A DNA stretch of 64,000 bases from Bettongia penicillata ogilbyi (GCA_023548195.1 JAJHZJ010000416.1:2502396-2566395), one strand, 5' to 3'. Numbered from the stretch's first letter, positions 1-10,216 are shown. The notes: generated from the letters alone by a model not told the origin. Made by a program: numbers and translations.

Positions 1-177
1 TTAACGTCTAGCGAATGGCAGAGCTGAGATAAGAATTCTGACCTCCCAGATCTGTGAGCTCCTGATCCTGTAGGGCCCAGCCCAAATCCTTTTCTAATTC
101 CTCCAGCTAGAAGTGATGCATCTCTCCTCCTTTGTTGTAAGGGAGGAATTTTGTCAGATCTAAAACACTCTTTATGA

Positions 178-323
178 CCATGAATGAATGAATGAATGAA
201 GCATATATTTGATGCTTACATTGTGCAAATAAGTGCTAGAGATACAAAAAAAAAAAGTGAAATGAGAATAAAATAAGAAAATAAGATGTGTTCACATTTT
301 AATGGGGGAGACAATATGCATGG
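178..323 (-). mobile_element. L2 LINE 3' end, antisense
   Basis: Begins with a TGAA/ATGA tetramer run, which is the L2 tail read backwards, then a degraded form of the L2 3' end (GATGCTTACATTGTGC, AGTGCTAGAGATACAAA, AATGGGGGAGACAATATGCA). No coding capacity. Confidence 0.75.
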
Positions 324-359
324 AATGTGATTTCTAATTACTATGTGCGTCTCACAGAA

Positions 360-527
360 ATTATCAAATCCTCCTTTGTATTACTATTGTTTGCTGAGTG
401 TACCTTATATTCCTTCCATACTGTAAGTTTTGAGAGAGCTAGGGCTGTGTCTCATATATCTTTGTATAATCCTTTACCGTTTTGAACAGTGCCTTCAATA
501 TAAGAAGTATTCTTGTTGAATGAATGG
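360..527 (+). mobile_element. L2 LINE 3' end
   Basis: Sense L2 tail: GGGCTGTGTCTCATATATCTTTG, a degraded 'cagtgcc..cataagaagtattcttgttgaatgaatgg' end. It is a separate insertion from the antisense copy just upstream. Confidence 0.65.
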
Positions 528-784
528 TGAGAGAGTTTGGAGTCAGGACTTTGTGGGGCTTTTGGATGATCTGCCATGGTTTTAACTGTTGTTTTTGCCA
601 GCTCCCTAGACCATCTGTTAACCTCCCAGCTCCCCATTTTCTACTTGACTGCAGAGAACTGTGAATACCAGAGGCTGCCCCACCTCCCCAAACCTCCCAA
701 GAGACCTGGGCTCTTAACTGCTCCATTGAGCTGTTGGAAAAATCATTATAATGCTCTTGGTGCTACCTCCTACTTGAAATTGTT

Positions 785-961
785 TTACCTATACATTTTA
801 CATTGACTTACTTGTGTCCATGTTGTCATTCATGCAATAGAGTGTAACTTCTTTAAGGGAAGGCACTGATTTAGCCTTTTCTCCCCTTAATTTGTACCTC
901 CTTTATAACCTAGTGCAATATCTAGTCCATGGTAAGTGTTTAATAAATGTTTGTTGAATTA
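785..961 (+). mobile_element. L2 LINE 3' end
   Basis: Sense L2 3' end with the diagnostic closing segment GGTAAGTGTTTAATAAATG followed by TTTGTTGAATTA. Upstream part (AGAGTGTAACTTCTTTAAGGG) matches the 'gagtgtaagctccttgaggg' segment of L2. Confidence 0.8.
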
Positions 962-1015
962 AGATAATCATCCCAGAATATGGAGAACTGATCATCCTCA
1001 GTATCAAGAAGACAA

Positions 1016-1243
1016 AGTTGGTGGCACACTGGATAGAGTAGAGGATTCCAAGTAAGAAAGACCTGAGTTAAAATGTGGCCTCAGATACTTACTAGTTGTA
1101 TGAACTTGAGCAAGTCACAACTTCTGCCTGCCTCAGTTTCCTCATTTGTATAATGGGCTATTAATAGTATGTAGTTCCCAGGGTTGTTGTGAGGATAAAT
1201 CACTTCACAAACCTTAAAGTACTCTATAGAAATGCTAGCTATA
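1016..1243 (+). mobile_element. MIR/Ther1-type SINE
   Basis: tRNA-like head (GGTGGCACACTGGATAGAGT), central core (TATGAACTTGAGCAAGTCAC, TTTCCTCATTTGTATAATGG) and an L2-type 3' part (GTTGTGAGGATAAATCAC, AACCTTAAAGTACTCTATAG). Nearly full length. Confidence 0.8.
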
Positions 1244-1305
1244 TATGTATGCACATGTATACACAAATATACTCATGTATACATATATCTATTTATATAT
1301 CCATC
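1244..1305. repeat. AT/CA-rich microsatellite
   Basis: Interrupted alternating TATG/TACA units, which grew from the 3' end of the adjoining SINE. Confidence 0.7.
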
Positions 1306-2010
1306 TGGTTTGATGTGTTCTTCCTATGGCCCCATAAGAGGAGGATATTATTGACTGACTTTTCCCATAATGGAGTGGGATGAGCATGGTCCACAGAGTG
1401 CTACTGCCTGACCTGAATTTGCAGTCATATTTGAGAGTGGAGACAAGTCTCTTCCTCTGGGACCCCTGGCATTTGCCACTGGAGTGGAAGTAGGTTTGCT
1501 GTAATGCAGATGCCACATCAAAGAAGAAGAATGGTGTTCCTTACCTGAAGTCTTAGTGCTTTCCCTTCTTATTTCTGGAATTTTCTGTATCTATGAAACC
1601 TCAACTCACCTCCCTCCTTTTTCTTTGTATAATTCACAAAGGAATGAAGACATATGAAAAAGTGTTATGAACTTAATAATAATGAGAATTGCAGAGAGCT
1701 TGTAAAAAATGCAGATCAGGAATACCAGCCATAATGGCACTACCCAGTAATGAAGACTCAAGGAGTTCTTATTAGACATCATGCTGTGAATCAGAACTCA
1801 TCTAACCCTCTGATTGCTGAAGGAAATCTGTAATTGATGCACTGGAATGGACATGATTATTATTACTTACTTTTATCCAGATGAAGCAGCTCTGAGGTTG
1901 CCTTGGGCCACTTTGGTACTCCAGGTGTGCAGGGCTGAGGGCTGCCCTTCCATTAAATCTTTAAATAAAGGCTCTAATCAATTTCCATTGAAATCTGTAA
2001 TAACCCCATT
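1306..2010. other. No gene seen; unclassified sequence
   Basis: No recognisable repeat family and no convincing coding frame. Longest frames are under 80 codons. Probably unique intergenic or intronic DNA. Confidence 0.5.
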
Positions 2011-2064
2011 TAACGACCAGTTTGTTTGAGTGTTAACAGCTTGTGAGCTAACAAACTGGTCATT
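2008..2064. repeat. Imperfect palindrome with 12-bp perfect stem
   Basis: Arms GACCAGTTTGTT (2015-2026) and AACAAACTGGTC (2050-2061) are exact reverse complements separated by 23 bp. One mismatch outward, TAA pairs with TTA again, extending the stem to about 16 bp. Directly after it lies CAGGTG..CACCT (2068-2083), two inverted E-box-type motifs. It is not part of a repeat I recognise. Confidence 0.7.
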
Positions 2065-2599
2065 AACAGGTGCTAACTCACCTTTCTGCTTTAAACAATC
2101 CCTTCCCCTCTCTTCCTGTTTGTATTAGGGTGTTTATGTAAATTCTTTGTGGATTTGAAAAAAATTTTTTTCTTGAAGTTGGCATCTCTCATTAATCACT
2201 GAGGGGCCTTTTGCTTCCAAGGGTTCTTCTCTTCCATTATTTAATGTTGGATCCCTGAAGAGTTTTTCATTTTTTTCTCCATCTAACGAATTCTAACTGA
2301 GTTGCCTCAAGAATGAATTATTGGGACAGGCTCTAGAGAAGAATATACTTATTTATACTTCCTGATCTGATGAAGTGGCCAGACAGGTTTTCAAGATTTT
2401 TGAGGAATACACATATAACAAGCTATCTAAACTCCAAGACTTAAAATGAAGGGGTTTAAATGAGATAATTTTAAAACTCCCCTCCAGTTTCAAATATTTT
2501 GTGATCCACCCTCAGATGAATGTGACAAGGAAGATATTGAGAGGTATTGCTCCTGTTATTTCATTGGGATTGGGAAGTCTGGATGAGGCCAAGTCCCTC
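2065..2599. other. No gene seen; unclassified sequence
   Basis: A+T-rich, without a known repeat or open frame of note. The first ~100 bp may belong with the palindrome as one unique element. Confidence 0.45.
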
Positions 2600-2682
2600 T
2601 AAAGCCAGTATGGATCCGTCAGGATTTGAACTTAGATCTCCTTTGAGACTAACTCTCAGCTAAACCACACTACTTCTCCAGA
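2600..2682 (-). mobile_element. SINE fragment (tRNA-like head), antisense
   Basis: Contains GGATTTGAACTTAGATCTCC and a degraded 'ctaaaccacactac' segment. This is the reverse complement of the MIR/Mar1 5' half ('gagttcaaatcc'). Confidence 0.55.
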
Positions 2683-2699
2683 ATTAGTCATAGTTGTCT

Positions 2700-2745
2700 T
2701 TGTTTTGTTTTGTTTTGTTTTTTTTTGTGTGTGTGTGTGTATGTG
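2700..2745. repeat. (TTTTG)n / (TG)n simple repeat
   Basis: Pentamer TTTTG units run into T-rich and then alternating TG dinucleotides. Confidence 0.9.
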
Positions 2746-2884
2746 AACGAGTGATGATTACTTTTATGGAAGTTTCCTCTGTGTAAGACCATTGAACCTG
2801 CAATCTTGATTTCAGTAGGGTCTGACTTCTGTCTGCCAAACATAAATTAAATGGGCCAGATTTCCACCTTCTATGAATGGAAAT

Positions 2885-3050
2885 AACAACCCAGACAACT
2901 GATATTTGGATAGGGTTTTCAAGAACACAAAATACTTTACATAAATTATCTCTCAAGTTTCTCAACAGCCTTGTGTCCTAGGTGGGATGTAAACTCAGCT
3001 AGTTTTGGCTCTAAGCCCCAGCTATCTCCTCATGCTGCCATAGAGTCTTT
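2885..3050 (-). mobile_element. MIR/Ther1-like SINE, antisense, degraded
   Basis: Shows the antisense 3' part (AAAATACTTTACATAAATTATCTC) followed by 'acagccttgtgtcctaggtgg' and a degenerate head ending near the ATGCTGCC motif. Confidence 0.6.
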
Positions 3051-3644
3051 TAATCGTCTTGCTGGTCATTTATCAAGCAGTCAGAGTGGGTAAGGAATTA
3101 TATTTAATTACTTATGGTAATCTGGAATCTCTCTTGTTTTCAAGGATTGGAGAGTATAAAGAAGCCATATATGGTTCAACTATTCTTTGCACTAGTTAAT
3201 TTTGTGACATGTGGAGGAATCACTAATGGGCATGTCTTCCTATTACAGAACTTTAGATGAGAAAGAAAAGATTATTTAGATTTATTGTTTTTAAACAATT
3301 ATGATTTTTGACTACAGGGAAGAATAGGAAATGAGCCATTGAAAGTTTTCATTTTTTTTTAGCAAGAGAATTGTCTTTCAGAAATAATATTGATTTACTT
3401 GTCATTAGATCTTACATATTGCTTTAAAGTTGACATTACATTTTAGATGCATTTACTTATTTGACTAATAATAAGGAAGATTTGGCTAGAATTGTTAGGT
3501 AGGATGGATTATGTTGTGAATAACAGGAGGCTCCTGAAATTGTCTAGATAATGCATCCTTATATAAAGGAATAGAAAAGAAGAGATGTATTTGGAAATAG
3601 AATTGGCAAGATATAAAAGGTGATGAAGGGGAAAGAGTCAAAAA

Positions 3645-3824
3645 GTATTTTCATAAATATCATTTGTTTCCCATAACAACAAAGTAGGTATTACTACTGT
3701 TTACATGGAAGGAAATAGGATTAGAGAAGGAATCAACTTACCCAAGGTTACATACTAGAAAATCACCAAGCTGGGACTCAAACCTAGGTTTTCAGACACC
3801 AAAACCAGTGCTCTTCCCACCTCC
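3645..3824 (-). mobile_element. MIR/Ther1-like SINE, antisense
   Basis: Antisense core ACTTACCCAAGGTTACATAC with the antisense head GGGACTCAAACCTAGG and a closing 'ccagtgctcttcccac'. The 595 bp before it (3,051-3,644) hold nothing I recognise. Confidence 0.7.
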
Positions 3825-4149
3825 ATGTTGAACTTGAAAAAACTCATAGAATGTTCTAGCACGTTAAAAAAAAATTATCTAGAGAAAATGCCTAGTCGAT
3901 GGTTGGAAACAAGAGACAGGACCTCAGAAGTCATGGCTGAAGATAGCAGATTTCTGGGTCATTTGTATGGAGGTAACCCTAAAACGACAAATGAAGTTAT
4001 AAGAGAAGATAATAGAGTATAAAAATAAGAAAGGAGAGTTAAGGTTAGGGACAAGTTGGCTCTAGGCCATCTAACATTTTTATCAGTGACTTGTATATAA
4101 GAATTTATGGTTTGCCTTGTACATTTGCAGATGACATAAAATCATAGAT

Positions 4150-4275
4150 TATTCCTATAGGTTAAAAAATAGGCCCAGAGAAGTGAGGAGATTTAACCAA
4201 ATCACACAGACAGTGGCAGAATCAGGATTTGACCCCAAGTCTTCTGGCTCTCTTTTCGACTGTACATTGCTACCT
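4150..4275 (-). mobile_element. MIR SINE fragment, antisense
   Basis: AGGCCCAGAGAAGTGAGGAG and AATCAGGATTTGACCCCAAG are the antisense MIR core and head. It interrupts the CR1-type LINE. Confidence 0.65.
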
Positions 4276-4311
4276 CTAACAGAGAGCTAAGAAGGATAGC
4301 TAGTATACAGA

Positions 4312-4465
4312 TGACCTTATGAAATGGATAATTTCTGAACCCAAGCCAAAGATAAAAGAAACATGGGACAATTCTTTTTCCATGGGCTAGTGAACTTAGT
4401 GTTCATGAATGCTCTTAGTATCTGGGAGACAGATAACAAACTAGAAATAATTCTGCTTAAAAAAA
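4312..4465 (+). repeat. Unidentified dispersed repeat, copy A
   Basis: About 110-150 bp closely similar to 19,338-19,472 (copy B): shared ATGAAATGGATAA, GAAACATGGGACAATTCTT, GGGCTAGTGAA and AGTATCTGGGA. It sits inside the CR1-type LINE, so it is an insertion and not part of that element. An A-rich stretch closes it. I cannot name the family. Confidence 0.65.
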
Positions 4466-4510
4466 AGATCTCAACAGGTTAGACTATTGTGCCAAATGTA
4501 ATTAAGATGA

Positions 4511-4823
4511 GGGAGCAGCTAGGTGGTGCAGTGGATGAGCATCAGTGCAGGAGTTGGGAGGATCTGAGTTCAACTCTCACCTCAGACACTTGACACTCAC
4601 TAGCTGTGTGACCTTGGGCAAGTCACTTAACCCCAATTGCCTCATCTTGGGTCCTCTCCAATCATCCTGATGAATATCTGGTCATGGATTCAGATGGCTC
4701 TGGAGGAGAAGTGAGGCTGGTGACCTGCACAGCCCTCCCTCACTCAAAACAAAGTCAAGTGAAAGTCATGTCATCATTTCTCTGATGGCATGGTCTTCTT
4801 TGGTAACAAAGGACGAACACAAC
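4511..4823 (+). mobile_element. tRNA/CORE-type SINE with AGGACRAACACAACAA tail, full length
   Basis: Starts with the tRNA-like head GGGAGCAGCTAGGTGGTGCA, continues with TGTGTGACCTTGGGCAAGTC and a body (GGCTCTGGAGGAGAAGTGAG), and ends GGTAACAAAGGACGAACACA. It is flanked by an exact 11-bp target duplication AATTAAGATGA at 4,500-4,510 and 4,824-4,834. The insertion split the CR1 LINE. The tail matches the LINE at 56.7-57.3 kb, its likely source of reverse transcriptase. Confidence 0.92.
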
Positions 4824-5020
4824 AATTAAGATGAAATTTATTAGGGATAAATATGGCCTTTACTTGAGTTAAAAAATCACCTTCACAAAATCAAAATGGG
4901 AGATACATGACTAGATAGCAATTCATCTGAAAAATATCTGGGGATTTTAGCAGACTATAAGGTCAATATGACTTGACAGTGTACCACGGTCACCAAAAAA
5001 GCTAATATAATCTTAAGTCA

Positions 5021-5278
5021 GGCAGCTAGGTGGTACAGTGGATAAAGCTCTGGACCTAGACTGAAGAAGGCTTATCTTCCTGAGTTCATATCTAGCCTCA
5101 GACACTTACCAGTTGTATGACTCTGGGCAAGTCACTTAACTCTGTTTTGCCTCAGTTTCCTCATCTGTAAAATGAGCCGGAGAAGAAAATGACAAACCAC
5201 TCCAGTATTTTTGCCAAGAAAACCCCAAATGGGGTCGTGGAGAGTTGGTCATGATGACCCAGCAACAGTAGCAGCAAT
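5021..5278 (+). mobile_element. Mar1-like SINE, full length
   Basis: Head GGCAGCTAGGTGGTACAGTG, core TGGGCAAGTCACTTAACTC, then GCCAAGAAAACCCCAAATGG and GGGTCGTGGAGAGTTGGTCA, the RTE/BovB-like 3' tail. Inserted in the CR1-type LINE, whose text resumes at once after it. Confidence 0.9.
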
Positions 5279-5407
5279 GTTAAGCAGCATCAAAAGAAAT
5301 GAAACATTCAGAACTAAAAAGGAAACAGTCCTACTGAACTCTGTTGACTTCATCCAATGTCTGACTTGTTGTGTTCAGTTCTGGCCACATTTTAGTGGAA
5401 CAAATTG

Positions 5408-5984
5408 ACTCTGTCAATAGTCAGGGTCTTGGAGCAGGTGACTTTCAATCATCCACCACTCCAGCCTTTTACTCCAGCTTATGTCATTGTCCTGGACTCT
5501 TTGCTTAGAAGAATCTGTGGATTATATTGTGGCACTTTTGATTTTAGCCTCACCAGAGAATACTCCCATTCTTTTAGGAATCAGGACATGGCTAGACAAT
5601 AGTTTAATAAAAAAAATTGAAATCAAAGGACTCATGATTCCTAGAATATAGCATTCTGTTCATTTCTTTAGTTCAAATTCCTGAAGGTACAAAGCTCTAT
5701 TTAGGTAGGAATCTGATTTTCCTTTCAATGCGGGATTGGGACAAAGCCAATCCAGCAATTCAGAGTTCTATTTAAGACCTTCCAGTTCCCAATAATAGAG
5801 GAGTAGGACGCCAGCAGTTAATTCACAAAAGTTGTCTATACAAGGACTAAAGAATGTTAGTTGCAGCTGTGTAGGCAAATAGAAGCAGTAGGACCTTCAT
5901 TTAAGTCTGGCTTACAAAACTGCCTATTTCCACCAGCCCAGCACTGAAAAGAGGCATTGCTCAAATGTCAATCAAGGCAGGAAA
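5408..5984. other. Unidentified ~575-bp insert within the CR1 LINE
   Basis: CR1 text stops after GGCCACATTTTAG and resumes at CTTCTTCAAGTATTTAAA. The sequence between matches no family I recognise. It contains TTTAATAAAAAAAATTG near 5,602 (possible polyadenylation signal), so a solo LTR is possible, but no clear TG..CA ends or short target duplication can be fixed by eye. Confidence 0.5.
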
Positions 5985-6145
5985 GTTCTGGCCTTCTTCA
6001 AGTATTTAAAAAGGATGAGACTTTTTTTCCCCTCTGTCCTAGAGTATAGAACTAGGAGCAATAGGAAAGTTGCAAAGAGTTAGATTTCATGTCATTTTGC
6101 ACATAAGGAAAAAATTTCTAATATCTAGTTATCCAAATAAACCAC

Positions 6146-6512
6146 CTTGTTGCTGGGGCTGTTAATGGTGTGGTGCCTGACCTGGTGGGCCAGCGGGGCA
6201 TTATGACACTGTGTAGCCTAAGCTGGCAGGAACTTAGGTGTCCCTGAAACAGCCCCTGTGGTACAACCTTCCTGCCCCCTAAAGTGGTGGAATGAGAAAA
6301 GGACCATGTTTGGGTATATGACAACCTCATGATCCTGGGAAACCTTGGACAGCACCCCAGGGTTGTGGAACTAGACAGGGAACAAATTGCAGTGATGTAT
6401 CTGTAAGAAGAAAGTGGTGAGAGATCTCATGTTTCCGCAAGACTTATACAACCTGAATAAGCAAGTCAGATACCTCAACAAATATTTCAACAGAAAGGGG
6501 AAGCATCTCTGG
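6146..6512 (+). pseudogene. MRPL51: MRPL51 processed pseudogene (mitochondrial ribosomal protein L51)
   Basis: Translated pieces match MRPL51, a ~128-residue protein of the large mitochondrial ribosomal subunit. They are WNEKRTMFG at 6,288-6,314, VYDNLMILGN just after it in another frame, and [29 protein letters not shown] from 6,411 to ~6,505. A one-base loss after ATGTTTGGG (6,306-6,314) shifts the frame, and stop codons and a degraded middle follow. No intron interrupts the homology, so it is a retrocopy, and it lies inside a CR1-type LINE. The N-terminal ~45 residues are hard to align, so the left limit is approximate. The functional gene must be elsewhere. Confidence 0.85.
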
Positions 6513-6725
6513 AGAAGACTAGAAACCATAGAAACTCCCATCCCCTACCTATCACCATTCAAGAGATTTACTCATAGGGAAACTTCTCAGTGTAGAGAAA
6601 GGCCTTTGTAATGTGTTTTTTCCTCGCTAGAGGTCTTCAGGCAAAGGTTGGATGATGACTTTTGTGGTATTGTATAAAGTAGGCTCTGAGGATCTCTCTC
6701 AACTTTGAGTTTTTATGATTCTGTA

Positions 6726-7760
6726 ATCTGACTATATTTAAAGTAGAGTAAGAATAAGAGGAGCAAATGGAGGAGACATAAGAGGATTAATCTATCAAAG
6801 AAGTAGGTGAAGAATCAGGACAGGGCAATCATAGGAAAGCCCAAGGAGGAGAGAGTTTCAAGAAGGAGGGATATGTCACCACTGGCAAAAGCAGAGATCA
6901 AGGAGCAGGATACTGAGAAGAGATAATTGTATGTGACAATTAAGAGATTTTTAGTGTCCAGAAGAAGAGTTTCAACCTTCCCTCACTCAAATCAAAGTTA
7001 ACTGCAAGTCTTGTCATCATCTCCCCAATGTCATGGTCCTCTTCAAGAACAAAGGACAAATACAACAAGGGGAGGAGACAAAAGCTAGATTGTAAAGGAT
7101 TAGGAGATTGATGATAGTGGAGAAGGGGAGAACTGTCCTTTTGGAGTTGGGAATTAAAAGTTAAGAAGAGATAAAGGGCCTTAGGTCAAGAGGGTAGCAG
7201 GGTCAAAGATTTTTTTTAAATTCATTTAGATATAGTGGGGAAGGAATCTTTGAAGAAAAAGGGGGATGAAGATTTCAGGAGAAAGTGGAGATAATTGATA
7301 GAACAAGGTTCCAGAGGATATAAGACATAGGAGATAGAATTGAAGGCATAAGAAAGAAGGAAGGGTAATTTTTTCTCAGACAGGAAAATAGAAGGAAAGA
7401 AAGGATGAAGATACAAGAAAACCTGAAACAGAGTTTGGACATTTAGGCAGCTATAGTCATTTGGTCAGTAAAATAGATATTAATACCATTGACTCAGACA
7501 GAAGGGGACAGGTTGAAGCTGGGGACCTGAGTGTGCAAAAGATTTGGAACAGCTGCTAGAGGAAATGAGATAAAGAGCTAACGACATTAATAAAAGTACT
7601 GAGTAGCAGTGATATTACGTAGGATGACCATGTAATGGACCCAATATACATGGTTGTGAGAGTTTCTCCAGGAGTCTGGGAGCAGGAACAGAAGAAGCAG
7701 ATGGTGGGAATTTTTAAGTGTCATACATTATTAAGGAGAGAGCAGCAAAAATCCAAAGGT
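6726..7760. other. Degraded purine-rich sequence, no gene
   Basis: Text such as AAAGGGCCTTAGGTCAAGAG and CCAGGAGTCTGGGAGCAGG resembles badly decayed antisense LINE (L2-like) DNA, but I cannot assign it firmly. A truncated SINE tail lies within it at 6,974-7,068. Confidence 0.35.
6974..7068 (+). mobile_element. 5'-truncated SINE, AGGACAAATACAACAA tail
   Basis: Only the 3' third of the second SINE type: CCTTCCCTCACTCAAATCAA through ATGTCATGGTCCTC and AAGAACAAAGGACAAATACA. Confidence 0.85.
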
Positions 7761-8265
7761 GGTTGTTTGACCTTTGTTTTAGAAGGTGACCAATAACATC
7801 ACAGGGTGACACCTGAACTCATGCTTGCACTGGATTTAAGTGAGGCAGAGTTGCACAAAGTTTTCAGTCTCACTCTCTCTTCCAGAGTCATCAAAAGTCA
7901 AGTTGACTGATGATGGGCTGGGATGTAGTGGATGACTTTGGTGTCTTCAATGCCTGACCAAGCTCTAAGTACTCCACAGTACATGTTTCAGCCACCTTCA
8001 TGGCTCTTGGAGTAAATTGTTTTCATCTGTCCATTCCACTGGACTTCACATGTTGAGGTAGAAATCCCCTAAGTCACTGATGGGTTTGTGGTTTATCAGT
8101 TATCCTCAACCTGTTTCAGCCCATCTGCTGAGATGGTTTTGGGGGTATGGTTGCTGCACATGCTACAGCTCCTTGGAGCCACAGGTGAGAATAGAGTGAA
8201 GCTAGATGCCAGAGGTGGATGAGCAGCCCTGAAAAGGACCCAGTAAGTCTTCACACTAGAGGTGC
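7761..8265 (-). mobile_element. ~530-bp retroposed element, antisense copy
   Basis: The reverse complement aligns end to end with 17,561-18,094 (CCCTTTTCAGGGCTGC, TCACCTGTGGCTCCAAG, AGCATGTGCAG, GAAGACACCA, CTCTGCCTCACTTAA, TCACCCTGTGAT). Its 3' end is a decayed form of the same LINE-type tail (GGTC..TTC..AAAGG). No open frame of note. Likely a long non-autonomous retroposon; family name not known to me. Confidence 0.8.
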
Positions 8266-8498
8266 AAAGAAGTCTGTTCCAATGGCTAATAATGGGGCTC
8301 AGTTTGGGAAGTGAGGTGAGTAAAGCCAATGAGTTGGCCTATGGGAGAAGAGAGAGGGCTTGGGGAACTTTAATTTTGGTAAGGCTGAAGACTAATTTTA
8401 GTGGCAGTGAAGACACAGGAGAGGTGGAAGGTGAGGTTCATCTTGGAGTAGGAAAACAAAGTTTGAGATCTTGGAGGTGGAGCAGTTCCATGTGGTAT

Positions 8499-8542
<44 letters not shown>

Positions 8543-8613
8543 ATGACTATGCTAGTAGATAGTGGAAGTAGGGAGGTGAGAAAGGAAAGTGGAATTGAGA
8601 AGGTAAAGGCTTT
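8266..8613. other. No gene seen; contains a TG microsatellite
   Basis: Purine-rich unclassified sequence with a (TG)n run in the middle. The apparent open frames across the TG run are microsatellite artefacts. Confidence 0.5.
8497..8542. repeat. (TG)n microsatellite
   Basis: Alternating TG units with rare TATG interruptions. Confidence 0.95.
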
Positions 8614-8804
8614 CCAAATTTACCTTCCTGCAGAGAGGAGAAGGAAGAGAAGGGGGAGACAGACAGAACAGGAGGAGCTGAGTTACTCAGCTAGCTGGGT
8701 ACCCATTCAGGCAGCCGTGTCTACTCACAGATTGTTGTGTTCATCCTTCATTGCCAAAGAAGACCATGCCATCAGAGAAATGATGACATGAATTGCACTT
8801 GACA
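8614..8804 (-). repeat. Composite 191-bp repeat, copy 1 (unknown segment + antisense SINE tail)
   Basis: Paired with 10,559-10,749 over exactly the same length and with only scattered differences. The first ~110 bp (CCAAATTTACCTTCC..ACCCAGCTAGCT-like) is an unknown segment. The last ~75 bp (TTGTGTTCATCCTTCATTGC, AGAAATGATGACATG) is the second SINE type's tail in antisense, truncated at the same point in both copies. Confidence 0.75.
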
Positions 8805-9905
8805 AAGTGTTTGAGAGGTCAGAAAGGAGAAGTTCACCAATGTTTTGGGGAAGAAGACTGAGTGAATTCTTTGAAGAAATCATGAAAATGTCTCAGAGGG
8901 TGCTACATAATGGCAAAGATCATAGAGGGCAGATTGTCTAAATGGATGGCAAAGAAGAGAGAGTATTGGGAGGTGGGGGCCTAAAAATATCTAGAAATGG
9001 CAGAAGGAAGCAAGCCTCTAGAAACAAGAAAGCCCGCTGCTTGGGTACAGGATGGTTTCTTACCTGAACTTTTCCCCTAACATGCCTAGTGATGAGGAAA
9101 AATAAATGTAAAAATGAACCATAAAACGTGTCGCAAAAATAAGAGTTCCTTAATAACCAGTGACATAAGTTTAAATTCTAGACACTAAAAAAATTGTTGT
9201 AAAGCCTTTCCCTTCTCTTCTTGCAGTTCCCTCCACCTTTTACCCTCACAGTCACCACTACCCAGTTCATCCTGCCAGGAAACAGCTTTTCTGGGCCCTC
9301 TAAAGTGCCTTCTCCTTTGGTAAACCTCCAAGTCAAGTTAACCGGGCAATCAACATGCCTATATGAATACTACTAAACACAAACTCATGGTTGCTATTGT
9401 CAGAGCATTAGCCTCAGAATCTTCTTGGGGATAGATAAGGGCCATGCATCATTTCTTCGAATCCCCATTTCTTAGACTCTCTGGCCCTGTAGGAGTAAGG
9501 TTTATTTGGTTTAGGATTATATGTTGGGTATGTTTTTTTGGCACCCAGTGAAATCTACTATGATATGTTTCTCCATTTATCTGATGGGTGAGAATTTCAA
9601 GTATCAGTCCTATCTTATTCTGTTGCAGTTTAAGCCATTGGGGAAGGAATTGAGCATAGCTATGACAGCTTACGTATTTCTGTACTGTCTGTTGTAATGA
9701 TTGACTTTGTAAAGTTTATAAATTATTCTTGAGCAGCAAGCACCACTATAAATAACCTGTCAAATGTTACAATATGGCCAGCTAAACAATACTTGTGTTA
9801 AACAAACAACCTTCCAACCTCATGTGTTCCTGGTAGAGATGCTTTAGGTTGGGTTGAGTCCCAGGATCCCAATGGAAGAAGTTGTACTGGCTAGGGATGA
9901 CCGTG
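8805..9905. other. Mostly unique sequence; possible conserved patch near 9.6-9.8 kb
   Basis: No repeat recognised. The part from about 9,600 to 9,815 is repeat-free and A+T-rich with motifs such as TTTATAAATTATTC and AACCTGTCAAATG. This could be a conserved non-coding element, but nothing here proves it. Confidence 0.3.
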
Positions 9906-10216
9906 GTTGTGTTCATCTTTTGTTGCTGAAGAAGACCATGCCATCAGAGAAATGATGACATGCCTTGCACTTGACTTCGTTTTGAATGAGGGAGGTCTGT
10001 GCAGGTCACCAGCCTCACTTCTCCTCCAGAGCCATCTGAATCCAGTGACCAGATATTCATCAGCATGACTGGAGATGGCCCAGGATGCAATGGGAGACCT
10101 TGGTCCCTTTTGGCCAAGATCTATTCAGGTACTCACTTCAGGTGAGGTAACGTCCATTCAGTGAACAAGCCTGTTTAAGAAGTAGTCAGGAATGGCCCTT
10201 GTAATGAGGCAAAGAA
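9906..10216 (-). mobile_element. SINE/retroposon with shared LINE tail, antisense
   Basis: Begins GTTGTGTTCATCTTTTGTTG (antisense tail) and contains CAGCCTCACTTCTCCTCCAG, GACCAGATATTCATCAGCAT and GGATGCAATGGGAGACC. Compared with the SINE at 4,511 it has a longer 5' part, GTAACGTCCATTCAGTGAAC, so it is a different subtype sharing the same tail. Confidence 0.75.

Larger units (their letters stand above)
4055..6725 (+). mobile_element. CR1/L3-type LINE 3' region, multiply interrupted
   Basis: Pieces of one CR1/L3-like LINE occur in order on the + strand at about 4,055-4,137, 4,281-4,316, 4,440-4,510, 4,824-5,020, 5,279-5,407, 5,985-6,137 and 6,620-6,725. Recognisable landmarks are CTAACATTTTTATCAGTGAC, TTTGCAGATGACATAAA, GGGGATTTTAGCAGACT, GTTGTGTTCAGTTCTGG, AACTAGGAGCAATAGGAAAG and the end AACTTTGAGTTTTTATGATTC. 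They correspond to the end of reverse transcriptase and the 3' part of the element. All reading frames are broken. The gaps hold a MIR, an unknown repeat, two SINEs, an unidentified insert and a retropseudogene, so this LINE is older than all of them. Confidence 0.75.

Noticed and set aside
4511..4600. tRNA genes at SINE heads
   Set aside because: Heads have tRNA-like promoter text but lack a complete cloverleaf and continue into SINE bodies.
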